Source: CAZVBV01 sp964513975
GTDB taxonomy: Bacteria > Patescibacteriota > Gracilibacteria > UBA4473
DNA length: 19,343 bases
Direction of reading: 5' to 3'
Assembly: GCA_964513975.1 (NCBI GenBank)
Contig: CAZEON010000016.1
Span: forward strand, 1 to 19,343
Shown here: positions 19,272 through 19,343 of the stretch, in pieces
How positions within the stretch are numbered: position 1 is the stretch's first letter
Layout: every line of letters begins with the position of its first letter
Notes under the pieces: generated by a model
The model's input: only the letters and a program-made list of their open reading frames with translations
Databases searched by the model: none
What the model was told of the DNA's origin: nothing
Position numbers and translations under genes: made by a program

Positions 19272-19343
19272 TGTTATTCTCTTTGGAACACTAAAAAGTC
19301 CTAAGTTTTCATCATAAGAAAAGACGGGAAGTCGTATCAACAA

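Overview
The window reads as a compact, moderately AT-rich bacterial chromosome segment that uses the standard code (TGA works as a stop throughout). No ribosomal RNA, transposase, phage gene or CRISPR array is visible. Most starts have no Shine-Dalgarno sequence and sit behind short A/U-rich leaders. An oxygen-independent ribonucleotide reductase, a lactate-permease-type transporter, RNase Y, a split PheT and abundant small intergenic repeats fit an anaerobic or fermentative lineage. A Patescibacteria/CPR-like origin (for example Peregrinibacteria-like) is plausible but is only inference.

Layout. 1-528: the 3' end of glmS. 816-1268: an AT-rich orphan gene with a strong promoter, a structured leader and an intrinsic terminator. 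1452-5618: a class III ribonucleotide reductase locus. It has a sigma70-like promoter with two NrdR boxes 31 bp apart, then nrdD, a separate small ORF carrying the glycyl-radical motif RVMGY, a membrane protein, an NrdH/glutaredoxin-like protein and the radical-SAM activase nrdG. 5935-12345 (minus strand): a CcdA/DsbD-like thiol protein, RNase Y with a leader peptide, a Fur-family regulator, uvrB, and two small membrane proteins (DUF378, YtxH). 12388-14941 (minus): pheT without its internal tRNA-binding OB domain, preceded by a separate gene encoding that domain. 15106-17087 (minus): a CAU-anticodon tRNA, an LctP-family permease and a small membrane protein. 17194-19271 (plus): a DUS-family tRNA-dihydrouridine synthase, htpX and a tRNA-Arg with anticodon GCG.

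Two normally single polypeptides appear split into catalytic body plus small domain: NrdD/glycyl-radical domain and PheT/OB domain. The reductase locus is the best candidate for something new. The catalytic body, radical-bearing domain, likely thiol reductant and activase are encoded in order, with stop/start overlaps (TGATG, ATGA) linking the three middle genes, under an apparent NrdR operator. The tRNA-Arg(GCG) together with CGA as the preferred arginine codon suggests arginine decoding without the usual bacterial inosine tRNA.

Intergenic DNA is rich in small repeats: heptamer arrays of two consensus types, two roughly 100-bp elements with palindromic ends, single hairpins and a perfect 28-bp palindrome. 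Promoters often overlap the 3' end of the preceding gene, for example the -35 boxes of both tRNA genes and of the YtxH gene.
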